NCBI GenBank assembly: GCA_039545355.1
Contig: BCJJ01000001.1
Location: 556,570-620,569, forward strand
DNA from: Trichosporon coremiiforme
Taxonomy: Eukaryota > Basidiomycota > Tremellomycetes > Trichosporonales > Trichosporonaceae
Length of the DNA stretch: 64,000 nucleotides
Direction of reading: 5' to 3'
Shown here one piece after another: positions 10,952 to 21,368 of this stretch. The notes beneath the pieces are model-generated. The model did not search any database. It was not told the origin of the DNA and saw only the letters and a program-made list of their open reading frames with translations. Position 1 is the stretch's first letter. Every line of letters begins with the position of its first letter. The translations under genes and the position numbers were made by a program.

Positions 10952-11578
10952 ATGCTCTACCGTGCCCTCTTGTCTATCGCCATCGCCGCGGCCGGCATCG
11001 TCGCCGACTCCCCCATGGAGTCATCCTCGGACCCGCTCCTGGCCTCCGGCACCCAGACCGGACCTCAGATCGACCCTACCGAGAACCCCTCGAGCGAGGG
11101 CCCCCAGATCGACCCGACCGAGTCTGCCTCCGCCGCCCCTTCTCAAGTCACCGAGGTCGGAGTTGGCAAGAACGGTGCCGGACAGGAAGACGACGCTGCC
11201 CCCTCCCAGGTCGCCGAAGTCGGCGTGGGCAAGAACGGCGGCTCCGAACCTGCCGCGCCCTCCCAGATCATTGAAGTTGGTGTTGGCAAGAATGAAGGCA
11301 GCGTCTCTGCCACCCCTACCGCCGGTGCCAGCAAGGGCGGCGCCGCCGCTTCCCCTCCTTCCTCGGCCGACCCCTCCGGCGGCAACGTCAAGCCCACAGC
11401 CAGCACCCTCAAGGGCTCCGCCAGCGCGATCGATTCTAGCACCAACGGTCAGAAGTTTTCGGCGGCCAAGTCTTCAACCCAACACTCTGCTACGCCCTCG
11501 GGCAACAGCAGCGCCAACCCCCTCGAGTTCAGCTTTGTCCTCAGCGTCGGCGCCGTCATCGCCGCCGTCGCGCTCTAA
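10952..11578 (+). CDS. Predicted secreted GPI-anchored protein with internal repeats
   Basis: Intronless, 208 residues, ATG 10952. Residues 1-19 form a typical signal peptide (basic residue, then LLSIAIAAAG and a small-residue cleavage region). The mature part holds two copies of GPQIDPTE, then three copies of a unit of about 12 residues, APSQ-x-x-EVGVGKN, then a Ser/Thr/Ala/Pro-rich stalk that is probably O-mannosylated. The last 17 or so residues are hydrophobic after a Ser/Asn-rich region, fitting a GPI-attachment signal. Such proteins sit on the outer plasma membrane or wall. No enzyme domain is seen. The near-identical repeats suggest internal duplication and possible copy-number variation between strains. 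Confidence 0.8.
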   Translation: MLYRALLSIAIAAAGIVADSPMESSSDPLLASGTQTGPQIDPTENPSSEGPQIDPTESASAAPSQVTEVGVGKNGAGQEDDAAPSQVAEVGVGKNGGSEPAAPSQIIEVGVGKNEGSVSATPTAGASKGGAAASPPSSADPSGGNVKPTASTLKGSASAIDSSTNGQKFSAAKSSTQHSATPSGNSSANPLEFSFVLSVGAVIAAVAL

Positions 11579-12145
11579 CACCAACATTCTCCGCCTCAAC
11601 TCGGAGTTTTATCCCATGCAACTCAAGCTCTGAGACTGTAATGAAATCACGATCTGTCGGACTTTTCTGTAGCTTCACGCGTTCATGTAATAATATGTCG
11701 TCTGGTCCAAAGTTGCCACTACAAACTACTGACCCGATGCAGCCTCGCAGCGCCACAATACATCTGTCATGTTAGCTGCAGACACGCACACTAGGCGAAA
11801 ATCACTGACCATGGCCACACGCAGTCGACAACTGTCAGACTATGCATGAGGACACTGCGCCGTGGGTGGGTGGCGAGGCACTGTTGTTGTTGTTGTGATC
11901 ACGTGACAAGATCGGCGCGTCTGATTTCGCGGCTGGGAACATGACATGACGACAACGCGCGCGGTGCGTTCGTTAGCTTTCTGTCAAAACATACTCCGCC
12001 TCTCACATCTTTGTTCCATTACTGACTATCCTCGGTATCATTCTTGACAGTTATCCATCTTTTGCAATCGACTAGCCGACTATTCCATCGAATTCACATC
12101 CAAAAGACTACACCTACTGCCTGCCTCTTGAGACCTTTCCCCGAC
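11579..12145. other. Intergenic region with DNA2 promoter
   Basis: Contains the 3' end of the GPI-type gene and the DNA2 promoter. An ACGCGT word lies at 11677-11682, a short TTG/GTT run at about 11881-11897, a palindromic TCACGTGA at 11899-11906 and TTTCGCG at 11925-11931. No other gene was found. Confidence 0.6.
11899..11931. promoter_or_regulatory. Candidate E-box and SCB-like sites upstream of DNA2
   Basis: TCACGTGA at 11899-11906 is a perfect palindromic E-box of the type bound by bHLH factors. TTTCGCG at 11925-11931 is the reverse complement of CGCGAAA, the G1/S (SBF/E2F-like) consensus. They lie about 215-245 bp before the DNA2 ATG. DNA replication genes are commonly under G1/S control in fungi, so the position is sensible, but binding is not shown. 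Confidence 0.35.
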
Positions 12146-15100
12146 ATGAGCGACCACGTCGCGAAGCGGCCTAGGGTCGGACCCTCCGAAGCTGAGGAGG
12201 AGGCGATGATGAAGGCTCTGCTGGAGGGCCTGACGCCGAGTGACTTTGACATCATGCCTGACTGCTCACAGGCTACACCGCCGAAAGCCACCTCGCAATG
12301 GTCAGCCAGTGCAAAGACGCCTCTCCGGACATTGCACACGACCACCGCCTCTCCGTCATCGTCGGCCCACCGAAGTCTACCAGCAACCTCCAAGACGGCA
12401 GCACCACGCCATATCAACATCAAAGTCTCGCCGAAGCGACCGACATCCCTGGGCAAGTCCACATCAACCAGCACGGAGCAGATGTCACTGGGCCTGAACC
12501 AGAAGGCGAAGGTCACCACCAACGGCTTGGCATGCGCGAGGAGTGGCAAGGTACTTTCGCCAAAACGGAAGACGGCACCGCTACCAAGCCTGCCAATGAA
12601 GAAGGAGCCAAAGCCGCCCTCGTCGAGCTTGACACACATATTCAATGAATCAGCATCCATTGCTGGACCGAGCATCCAACTGCCCAAGACGCCAACATGC
12701 GATGGTTCAGTCGCCCCACCGCTGAAACCCATGCCGTCCACGCCCGTCATTGAGGACGCATGTCTGCCCCCCGCCAGCCAGGAATCGATGTACGATGATG
12801 ACTGGGACTTGGATGCGCTCGCGAACATGGACGAGGCTGAGCTGATCACGCCTGTGGTCAAGGTGAGCGGAGAGGCTGTCTCAGATGCTGATGTCGGCAG
12901 ATCAAGTACCCCCTTCCTCACCCTCCAGTGCCTAGTCCACCACCTGGATATGCGTCAACACCTTGGGTTAGATGTACCGTTGCGAGTGTTCACGAAGGCG
13001 TTCTTGCAGCTGTCGGTGGAGAGGTACTGCCCAGTTCCTTCCACGTCCAATCACTCGTTGTGAACACTGCCGGCGGAGAGCAGCATGTCGTTCAGCTCAA
13101 AGACCAGTGGTCTCACTTGAATGTTCGCGAAGGTGAGTTACATCGCAGTTCGTTTCTAACCACAGGTGACGTCGTCAACATCATCTCCCCTCAACTCGAC
13201 AAAGACGGCCCGATTGTCTTGAACTTGAAGGCCAAATCGACCTACCTGATCCATCACCCCGATGTGCTAGTGACCATGACGGCGATGGCAGGCTCCCAGC
13301 CTTGCCTGAGACGACCATTGCTGCAGTCACTGATGAGGCTGCCGGAGCCCCCGTCCAAGGCGATGACCTATGGCAACATCCTCCACACCCTGCTTCAGGG
13401 CTCCCTTACACAACAGAACTTCGACCCCAATTTCACCAAGCAGAGCATAGCGGTTGAGCTCAGTGATGAGGGCCGTCGTCTGGAGATTTGGGGCTCTGGG
13501 CTGAGTGACAAGGACATCGAGGATGATCTCGGGCCGATGGCGGTTGACGCCTTCTCGTCCTTTGGCCGAAAATGGGTCGGTCCTGACGTGTCGGACGACG
13601 GTGCGCTCATCACATCCCGCGAGGAGGTCTGTGGTGCAGTGACCATAACCGGGCTGCACGACATAGAGGAGGACATCTGGTCCCCGAAATGGGGCTTGAA
13701 AGGGAAAATCGATGCCAGCGTGCAGATCCGACTCCGACGCAAGGGTTCCTCCGAGATTCAGGACCTTATCGCACCACTGGAAATCAAGACGGGCAGGTCC
13801 ATCAGCGGGCTCTCCCACCGTGCCCAGACTCTTCTGTACACTCTGTTGATGGAGGACCGCTACGGCCTCCCCATTCCCTCTGGACTGCTTTACTACTCCC
13901 AGGTCAACTCTATCGTCCTCATCGACGCAAAAGACGTTGAAGTTCGATCCCTTATCATGGCGAGGAACGAATTGGCTGAATGGATGGTCCGCGAGCGCAA
14001 GAGCCCCAGGACCGAAGGCGATGCAGCACTCACAGCTGAGATCGAGGACGTCTTCCTCCCTGAGCCCATCGATAACCCCAGGGAGTGCATGAAGTGTTTC
14101 GCCTCAGATGCGTGCCTGCTATACCGAGAGGTGAGTCGCCACAGTGCTTCATTGGCTAACGTCATACAGTCTGGCAATCTGCCGCCCCCAAAGGACAATG
14201 ACCTCGCTGAGAAGTTTGTCGAGAATGTCAGTCACCTCACACCAACCCATGTCAGATTCTTCCGGCACTGGGAGCGCCTCATCACGCTCGAGGAGCAGGA
14301 CACGGTCCGTCTGCGTGCCCAACTCTGGACGATGACGGCTGGCAGACGTGAAAGGGCCGGCCGCTGCTTCGCTGACATGGTTATCATTAAGGAGGAGTCA
14401 GGGCAGTCCGGCAATGCAACTACGGGCAGGCGCAAGATCGACAGCTTCACTTATACGTTCGCGCGCCAAGGAGACAGGCCAGCACCGTCAATGCTTTCCG
14501 GACAGATCGCCGTTGGAGACCCTGTATCACTATCCATCGAGCCGGACCTGCTCTGCCTCACCCGTGGCTACGTCACGGCCCTGTCACCATCGTCCGTCGA
14601 GGTGTCGATAGGCACCAAACTCGATATGACCATCCTGCTTGCTCGTACAAGGCATAAGGGCACGCCCATCTTCCGCATCGACAAGGACGAGCTGGCGTCG
14701 GGCATGGCCAATATGCGTGGCAACCTCGCCCAGCTGTTCCTGAAGGGCGGCGATGCGATCCGGCGCAGGCTCATCGTGGACCTGGATGTGCCCAAGTTCG
14801 ATGCGAGTGGTGCACCGGAGGCTGACGAGATCCCACCTCACCTGAATGAGGACCAGCGCAAGGCGATGACGCAGGTGCTCTCTACGCTCGACTACAGCCT
14901 CATCCTCGGTATGCCCGGAACCGGCAAGACAACCACGATCGCAGAGATCATCAAGGTGATCGTGGCGCGCGGCAAGACTGTCCTGCTCACAAGTTACACG
15001 CATAGTGCCGTTGACACAATCGTCACGAAGCTGCTCGGCAGTGACTTCCAGATCCTCCGTATTGGAAACCCACGGAAGGTGCATCACGATGTGCAGCACC

Positions 15101-16303
15101 TGACGCTTGAGGCGCAGGGGCCGAGCACCAGTGTGGACAACCTCGAGGCGCGTCTCATGGCGCCGCAGGTCGTCGCCACTACCTGTCTCAGTATCAATCA
15201 GTAAGTCTAGCGGGCTGGTACCGACGGTTCAGCTGACATACAGTGCCCTGTTCCACCGCCGCCGGTTCGACTACTGCATTGTCGACGAGGCGAGCCAGAT
15301 CACACTCCCGACATGCATTGGCCCACTGCGGTATGCAGACAAGTTCGTCCTTGTCGGTGACCATTTCCAGCTGCCGCCGATCGTGCGCAGGGCCGAAGCG
15401 CGGGCTGGTGGTCTCGACGTGTCCCTGTTCAAGCGGCTCAGCGATGCACACCCGTCCGTCGTTGCACCCCTCTCATTGCAGTACCGCATGAACGAAGACA
15501 TCATGCTGCTGTCGAACAAGCTCATCTACGAGGATCGCCTGCATTGCGGTAATGAGGTGATCGCGAAGCAGGCCCTGCAGCTTCCGCAACATGCGGCGTG
15601 CGCAGACATCGGAAAGAGCACATGCAGTGGGGACTGCTGGATCCAGGATCTGCTTGAGGAGAAAGCCAAGGCCGTCTTCGTGGACACAGACACTGTACCA
15701 GCCCAGGAGACACGCGCAGGAGACCTTGTGCAGAACCCGACTGAGGCTGCACTTGTGACGCAGCTGGCGCAGGCCCTTGCCGCCTCCGGTGTGCGGCAGC
15801 ACAACATCGCACTGATCACGCCATACAGGCAGCAGATCAAGTTAATCTCTCAGCTGATGGCCAGTGCAGGGCTGAAGGATGTCGAAGTGCTGACAACGGA
15901 CAAGGCACAGGGCCGCGACAAGGATGTTGTCCTGGTGAGCCTGGTCCGCAACAATGACACTGGTAGCGTGGGCGAACTGCTGCGCGATTGGCGCCGCATC
16001 AACGTCTCATTCACGCGTGCGAAGAAGAAGCTCGTCGTCTTCGGCTCGCGCAAGACGCTGAACCAGGACTCACTGCTGCGCAAGTTCTTTGACCTCATGG
16101 CTGAGCGCCAGTGGATCCGGACGCTGCCTTCAGGCGCTGATTCACTGCACACATGGTCCATTGTCGGAGCAGAGACCGACGTCATCCACTCAGACGGCAA
16201 TGCCAGCGACGCAGATGCTAAGGGGAAGAAGAAGGCTGCCGTGGTGAGCACCAAGCTGCTTGCGAAGCACCCGTTCATGAACGAGATCATTGAGTCGTTG
16301 TAG
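12146..16303 (+). CDS. DNA2: DNA replication ATP-dependent helicase/nuclease Dna2
   Basis: Five exons: 12146-12862, 12901-13132, 13166-14130, 14170-15200, 15244-16303; 1334 residues. Dna2 trims flaps on Okazaki fragments and resects double-strand breaks. The N-terminal 240 residues are disordered. The RecB-like nuclease carries the LEIKTG motif (E522, K524) and the Fe-S cysteines C624-x2-C627-x5-C633; a further conserved-looking Cys lies upstream. The SF1 helicase has Walker A GMPGTGKT at 885-892, a DEAS box at 996-999, a GDHFQLPP motif, a QYR motif and a SFTRAKK motif near the end. All splice sites are canonical; introns are 38, 33, 39 and 43 nt and three of them are easily mistaken for coding sequence. 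The first in-frame ATG is 12146; the frame stays open upstream to 12026. The gene ends 51 bp from the FCF1 stop. Confidence 0.93.
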
Positions 16304-16354
16304 GAAGCCTGTAGTAATACATGATAATTGTACAATGCACTGTAACACCTCTAT

Positions 16355-17055
16355 CTAGTTGAAGCTGGCGCCTCCGTCAGGCAGGCGCTCGATCTGGTAC
16401 TTGTGCTTGACGATGTACATGAGCGGCACACCAGGCACCTTGCGGATACGCCTTCGGAGGTCACGATCACAGGTCGCGACAATGTAGCACTTGTGCGCCA
16501 TGACGCGCTGCACGATGCAGTCGTCTGCATATGTGCCGGAGTGGTCGCAGTGCACGCGCTCGAATCGGGGGTCCTTTGCAATCTTGAGCGCGAGGCGGTA
16601 CTTCGGTCCGAGCTTCTCAAGCTCTGCAAGCACGCAGTCTGAGATGGTTGGGATGCACTTGGCCATGAGACAGTCCATCATGCCCTGCACGAGCTCGATC
16701 TTGTTCTGGATGCTGAAGTTGATGAAGTTGGTATCAACGAGGACACGGTACGGCGGCCCCAGGTCTGTGTTGTGTGACAGGAAGAGCGAGGACGAGACCT
16801 GCGACTGCGCCTCACGACGCTTCTCCTCAGCCTGCTTCTCCTTCAGCGCCTTCTTGGCCGCCTTCTCGATGTTCTCCTTCCTGAGCGAGTGTCAGCGAGC
16901 GCCGGGTTGATAAGCGGGTTCTGAGCAACTCACAGTCGCGGATCACTCGGCTTGATCATGCGCTTCACCGCCGCAAACTTTCGTGTCTGCTTGGCTTTTC
17001 CCTGGATGTCAGCTAACGAACCAGAATCGAGTAGCTATCTGAGTCAACTCACCAT
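16355..17055 (-). CDS. FCF1: rRNA-processing PIN-domain protein Fcf1
   Basis: Three exons: 17053-17055 (the ATG alone), 16934-17001 and 16355-16880, joined to 198 residues (yeast Fcf1 has 189). Fcf1/Utp24 is the PIN-domain nuclease of the small-subunit processome that cleaves pre-rRNA at sites A1 and A2. The N-terminus is basic (GKAKQTRKF), as in orthologues. The PIN domain shows the conserved VDTNFINFSI, GMMDCL-AKC, TDC-type ELEKLGPKY, GTYADDC and RIRKVPG-P motifs with their acidic residues. Introns are 51 and 53 nt with GTGAGT donors. It is convergent with DNA2 and divergent from the gene at 17382, with 326 bp of shared upstream DNA. An exon holding only the start codon is easy to miss in automatic annotation. 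Confidence 0.93.
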
Positions 17056-17381
17056 CTTGCCTACTCTTCTGTCGTGGTGTGCTTGTTGAGGAAGACCAGT
17101 CAGATACACCCAGCAACGACTGACGTCTCGATCGCGTTCCGCCTGTCTGCCAACTTTCAAGATTTCCAGTGGCAAAATTGCTCCCGCCTGTGCCTTCCCC
17201 CACTACCCAGGCTGCCCAGTCCATTGTACCCAAGTGGCTGGCGTCATACAAGCTCTATCGCTTATGCGACCCTCCCGGTACGGCCTCCACTTTCGAGTCC
17301 TCCCTCCACTGGGTTTGCGCACTAGCCAGCTGTCTGGAGCGTCTCCTTGGCTCCGCATCATCAAGCACCACATCAGCAACT
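17056..17381. promoter_or_regulatory. Shared divergent promoter region FCF1 / 17382 gene
   Basis: A 326-bp gap between two start codons pointing away from each other, so it must hold both core promoters. No TATA box or well-known motif was recognised. Confidence 0.5.
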
Positions 17382-18222
17382 ATGCCAGCCGACGCCCCAT
17401 CACCAACGCCAGGCACGATGCCGCCCCCGAAGCGGCGCGCGAACGGAGGTGGCAGCCGTAACACGAAACGGAGGAAGGCCGACGACTCTAACGATTCGGG
17501 TACCGAGAAAGGCGGCGCCAGGCCCGCGTTCGGCGTCGGAATGGTCAAGGGGAGGGAGGAGGAGTGGAGCGAGCCCGCCGACGTCAAGACGAAGGTGAGC
17601 TAGCTGGAAAATGAGCTCAAGCTGACAGGCACAGGTCGACTTCCTCGAACTCCCTGTCGACGCACTGTACCGTTATCTCGAGGTCAACGACCTCCTTCCC
17701 CGCTGGGACGTGTCGCCGTGGAGCGAGGCTCCGTGTACTCCGCGTAAGTTGAGGTAATCTTGATCTAAACTGACCCCAGCGACGGAGCTGTACACGATGC
17801 CGCCCGCTGCGCCCGTGATTCCTCCGGACAGCCCTAAGCGCGACACGCCGATGGCCGTAGACGAGCCCACCGAGGAGAAGCCGTCCACGACTGAGGGCGG
17901 CGAGGGAGAATACGGAGAGAAGAAGGAGGGCGAGGAGGGCGCGGGCGACGACGCCGCGCCTCCGACAACACGAAGCAAGACGGCACCGCAGCGCAAGGCG
18001 ACCGAGACGCACCCGCCCATCAAGCGCGGCATCATGACGCTGTCGGACGTGCACGCCGCGCGCGCCGTGCTCGCCGACAAGGCGAACCAGCACTGGATGA
18101 AGGGACTCGGCGGGGGTCAGAACCGCGAGGGCGAGACGATCGTCAACTTCCTGTACAAGAACAAGGTCGGACACGGACGTCTCCTCCGCGTGTACAACCC
18201 AACACCGGCGCCCTTCTCGTAG
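17382..18222 (+). CDS. Nuclear protein, possibly SAP30-like (Sin3-binding)
   Basis: Exons 17382-17594, 17635-17743 and 17780-18222 give 254 residues; introns are 40 and 36 nt. The N-terminus has a Pro-rich then strongly basic stretch (KRRANGGG, NTKRRK) that looks like a nuclear localisation signal. Residues 72-110 form the most ordered segment, VDFLELPVDALYRYLE followed by LLPRWDVSPW, whose start resembles the helix of SAP30-type Sin3-binding domains. An acidic Glu/Gly/Lys-rich linker follows, then a conserved-looking C-terminal domain (LSDVHAARAVLADKANQHW and FLYKNKVGHGRLLRVY). The gene model is good; the SAP30 assignment rests on weak motif similarity and could be wrong. It would place the protein in a Rpd3/Sin3-type histone deacetylase complex. 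Confidence 0.7.
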
Positions 18223-18664
18223 ACCTTCTTCTTCTCGGTTGTCTATTGTGTTTTAGCTTGTCATGTCATATCGTACTATCTAGAGCGGGGGCTGCTGCTG
18301 TTGCTTCTGCTCGAATTGTTTTGTTGCATTTGCCCTTCTGCAGGGCCAAACACTCCTCCGCCCTCAACATGACGCGTGCCCTGCGTGCAGATTACTCGGT
18401 GAGGGAAGGCTCATGTATTGACGGCACTGGTGGGTCGATTTGATCCCGGTCGCCAGCCAATGTCCAGCCGGCAGGCAGTGGCGGGACCAAAATAGAGATA
18501 GCGTGGCATGCCCTAAGTCACCCCCCCTTTTCCCGCGCTGCTACATGGTGTGTTAGTCGTTGACCCGTCTCGTCCTTCCTTGTATTTGGATCAGAGCTTG
18601 ACACCCACCCAACGCGTCGGAGGAACCATCCACCCAACCCCCGCCGCGCACCGACATCAACACA
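18223..18664. other. Intergenic region before SWI3-like gene
   Basis: 3' end of the preceding gene and promoter of the gene at 18665. No additional gene or clear motif was recognised. Confidence 0.5.
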
Positions 18665-20971
18665 ATGTCGACTCCCAAAATCTCCTTCAAGATCCCCAAG
18701 GAGGGGGGCGAGGGATCCGCCGATCCCGAGACCCAAGGAGACGTTACCGCCCACGACCTCTCGTCCGCCCCCGGCAAAGATCGCGAGCGCGAGCCCGTCT
18801 TCGGAGGCGACATCGCAAACATCAGCAACGAGGGACAGCAGGCCATGGATGTCGACGACCACAACGGAGGTACGTTGCGTGCTACTGCGTGGATGCTGCG
18901 ATAGAGGGATGTTTGCATGCACTGCACACAGCGAAACGCACAGAGGCACACAGGTGACTGACCATCAACAGCGAACGCGCCGAGTGCCACCGTGCTGCTG
19001 GCGGCATCGCCGAGCCTCGACCAGGCCGCCGGTGAGACGCCCGCCGGTGCCGACGCGTCGCGCTTAGACCCGAACGACCTGCACGACCTCGCGACGACGT
19101 ACCTCGCCAGCCAGACGCACCCGCTTGTTGTTCCGTCGTACTCGTCGTGGTTCTCCATGTCGACGATCCACCCGATCGAGCGCAAGTCGCTCCCCGAGTT
19201 CTTCTCCAAGCGCAACCGCTCCAAGACCCCCGCCATCTACAAGGACTACCGCGACTTCATGATCAACACGTACCGCCTGAACCCCGGAGAGTACCTGACC
19301 GTCACCGCGTGCCGTCGTAACCTCGCCGGAGATGTCGGTGCCATCATGCGCGTCCATGGCTTCCTCGAACAGTGGGGCCTCATCAACTACCAGGTCGACC
19401 CCGACACGCGCCCCGCGCCCCTCGGCCCACCGTTCACCGGCCACTTCCGCGTTACCCTCGACACGCCCAAGGGCCTCAGCAACCTGCACCCCGGCACGAA
19501 GCCTGGCGCTGGTGCCGTCGGTGCTGCGTCAGGCATCACGCCGCACGCGTCCAACCTCGACCTGAAGAAGATCATCTACCAGTCGACGTCGCGCACGAGC
19601 AAGGTCGGAACGGAGGGCGACGCTGAGCGCGCGGCTCAGGCTGCCGCGAACGGTGCCGCGCCGCGGCCGCAGGCATACGCATGTGAGACTTGTGGAACGG
19701 ACTGCACGCGCACGCGCTACCACTCGCTCAAGGACGGCGAGTACACGGTGTGCCCGGCCTGTTACGTCTCGGGCCGTTTCCCGAGCAGCATGTTCTCTGG
19801 CGATTTTGTGCGCCTCGACGACGAGGTGTTCAAGCATGGCGCGCAGGGTGCGGGTCCCGACTGGAGCGATCAGGAGGTTCTGCTGCTTCTCGAGGGTGTG
19901 GAGATGTACGACGACGACTGGAAGGCGGTTGCGGACCACGTCGCGACCCGCTCCAAGGAGCAGTGTATCGCCAAGTTCCTCCAGCTCCCCATCGAGGACC
20001 AGTACCTCTCCTCCGACCCAGCGGCGCAGCTCGGTCCCCTCCGGTACCAGGCTGGTGTCAACGGTGTCCCCTTCGACAGCGCCGAGAACCCCGTCATGAG
20101 CGTCGTCACTTTCCTTGCGTCTGCCGTCGGACCGGCTGTCGCTGCTGCCGCGGCGCAGAGCGCGCTCGGCGAGCTTGCGCAGGGCCTGAAGCGCAAGCGT
20201 ACCGAGAAGGAGGGCGAGAAGGAGGAAGACAAGGAAGGCGAGAAGGAGGGCGAGACCGACGCCGACAAGCGCCAGAAGACGGACGAGATCAAGATCGAGT
20301 CGGCCACTCCGGCGCCGGCAGGCGAGAAGGACTCCTCCGCGACGCCCGCGGAGGGCACGCCCGACCCGACTGCACCGTCAAAGTCGTCCCTTGAGCGCGC
20401 CGCCAGCATCGCCCTGGGTTCGGCTGCCGCCAAGGCGTCAACTCTGGCCTCGCACGAGGAGTCGCGTCTGCGCACGCTCGTGTCCCGCCTTGTCGCCGCG
20501 CAGGCACGGAAGGTCGAACTCAAGCTCTCCCTCTTCGAGAAGCTGGAGGACGCGCTGGCCGAGGAGAAGCGCAAGATTGAGCGTGAGCGCCAGCGTCTGT
20601 TCCGGGACAAGGCGGCCGCCGCGCGCGAGATTGCGCGTGTCGAGGAGCTCGTGCGCAAGGCCAACGAGGCGCCGAAGGAGATTAAGCCCGAGGAGGTCGC
20701 GGCCGTCAAGGCCGGTCTTGCGCCTACGACGGCAGAGAGCGTGCAGAAGGTCGACGAGAACACAGCCAAGCAGCAGCTCGAGCAGATGCGCCAGGAGTCT
20801 CAGGCTCAGCCGCCAGCGGCCGGAACTCCGGGAGCTCCGGGTGTGGCGGCGACGGGTACTACGCCCGCCGCGCCCACCGCACCTGGTGCGCCGGCAGCCC
20901 AGCTTGGACAGCCCGGACAGCCGGAACAGGCCCAGCAGGCCCCGCAACAGCCCAACATTGCCCAGCTCTAA
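18665..20971 (+). CDS. SWI/SNF-RSC remodeler subunit (SWIRM-ZZ-SANT; Swi3/Rsc8 type)
   Basis: Exons 18665-18869 and 18972-20971 with a 102-nt intron; 734 residues. The domain order is that of the Swi3/Rsc8/SMARCC core scaffold of chromatin remodelers. A SWIRM domain (about 110-210) opens with PSYSSWFSMSTIHPIE and continues through the LTVTACRRNLAGDVGAI-type helix. A ZZ-like zinc finger (about 305-340) has CETCGTDC and CPAC cysteine pairs. A SANT domain follows (about 364-412, WSDQEVLLLLEGVEMYDDDW and SKEQCIAKFLQLPIED). After an acidic Lys/Glu region there is a coiled-coil (about 590-650) for dimerisation, then a Pro/Ala/Gln-rich tail. One SWIRM-ZZ-SANT protein usually serves one of two complexes in fungi; I cannot tell SWI/SNF from RSC here. 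Confidence 0.93.
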
Positions 20972-21368
20972 TTTTCCCCCTTCTAGATTCCGGTTATAGT
21001 AGCAGTAGCAGTAGCAGTAGCAGTAGCAGTAGCAGTAGCAGTAGCAGTAGCAGTAGCAGTAGTCGATCGACACGATATAGCAGAGTAGGCAGTAGAAGAG
21101 GGCACGAGGCAGAGTATCAATTCCCCTTGTGTGTCTCCATGTATTTATGTGCTAGAACGAGGGTTGGTTGCGGATTTGCATCGAACTGACTTTCCCTGCT
21201 ATCTTCGCTCAACTTGCTTTATCTGTTCGCTGACGTTGTGATCAGAGCCCGTGGGCTGGTCCACCGAGCGCTGCTACCCAGTCCGCTCACTCGCGGCCCA
21301 TCGTGCAGAAAAAATACATTACATCTCATGTCTGTGTCTCGGCATACGTGAATCTCTATAGAGTGGTC
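20972..21368. other. Convergent 3' region with hexanucleotide repeat
   Basis: Lies between the stops of the SWI3-like gene and the oxysterol-binding protein gene, so it holds both 3' ends. A microsatellite is described separately. No gene. Confidence 0.6.
20998..21060. repeat. (AGTAGC)n microsatellite
   Basis: Sixty-three bases made of about 10.5 perfect AGTAGC units, starting 27 bp after the SWI3-like stop codon and so probably inside its 3' untranslated region. Perfect copies suggest recent expansion and length variation between isolates. Confidence 0.95.

Noticed and set aside
12928..13063. Reading through the first DNA2 intron as coding
   Set aside because: The frame then ends early and loses the conserved OB/nuclease segment; splicing 12863-12900 restores it.
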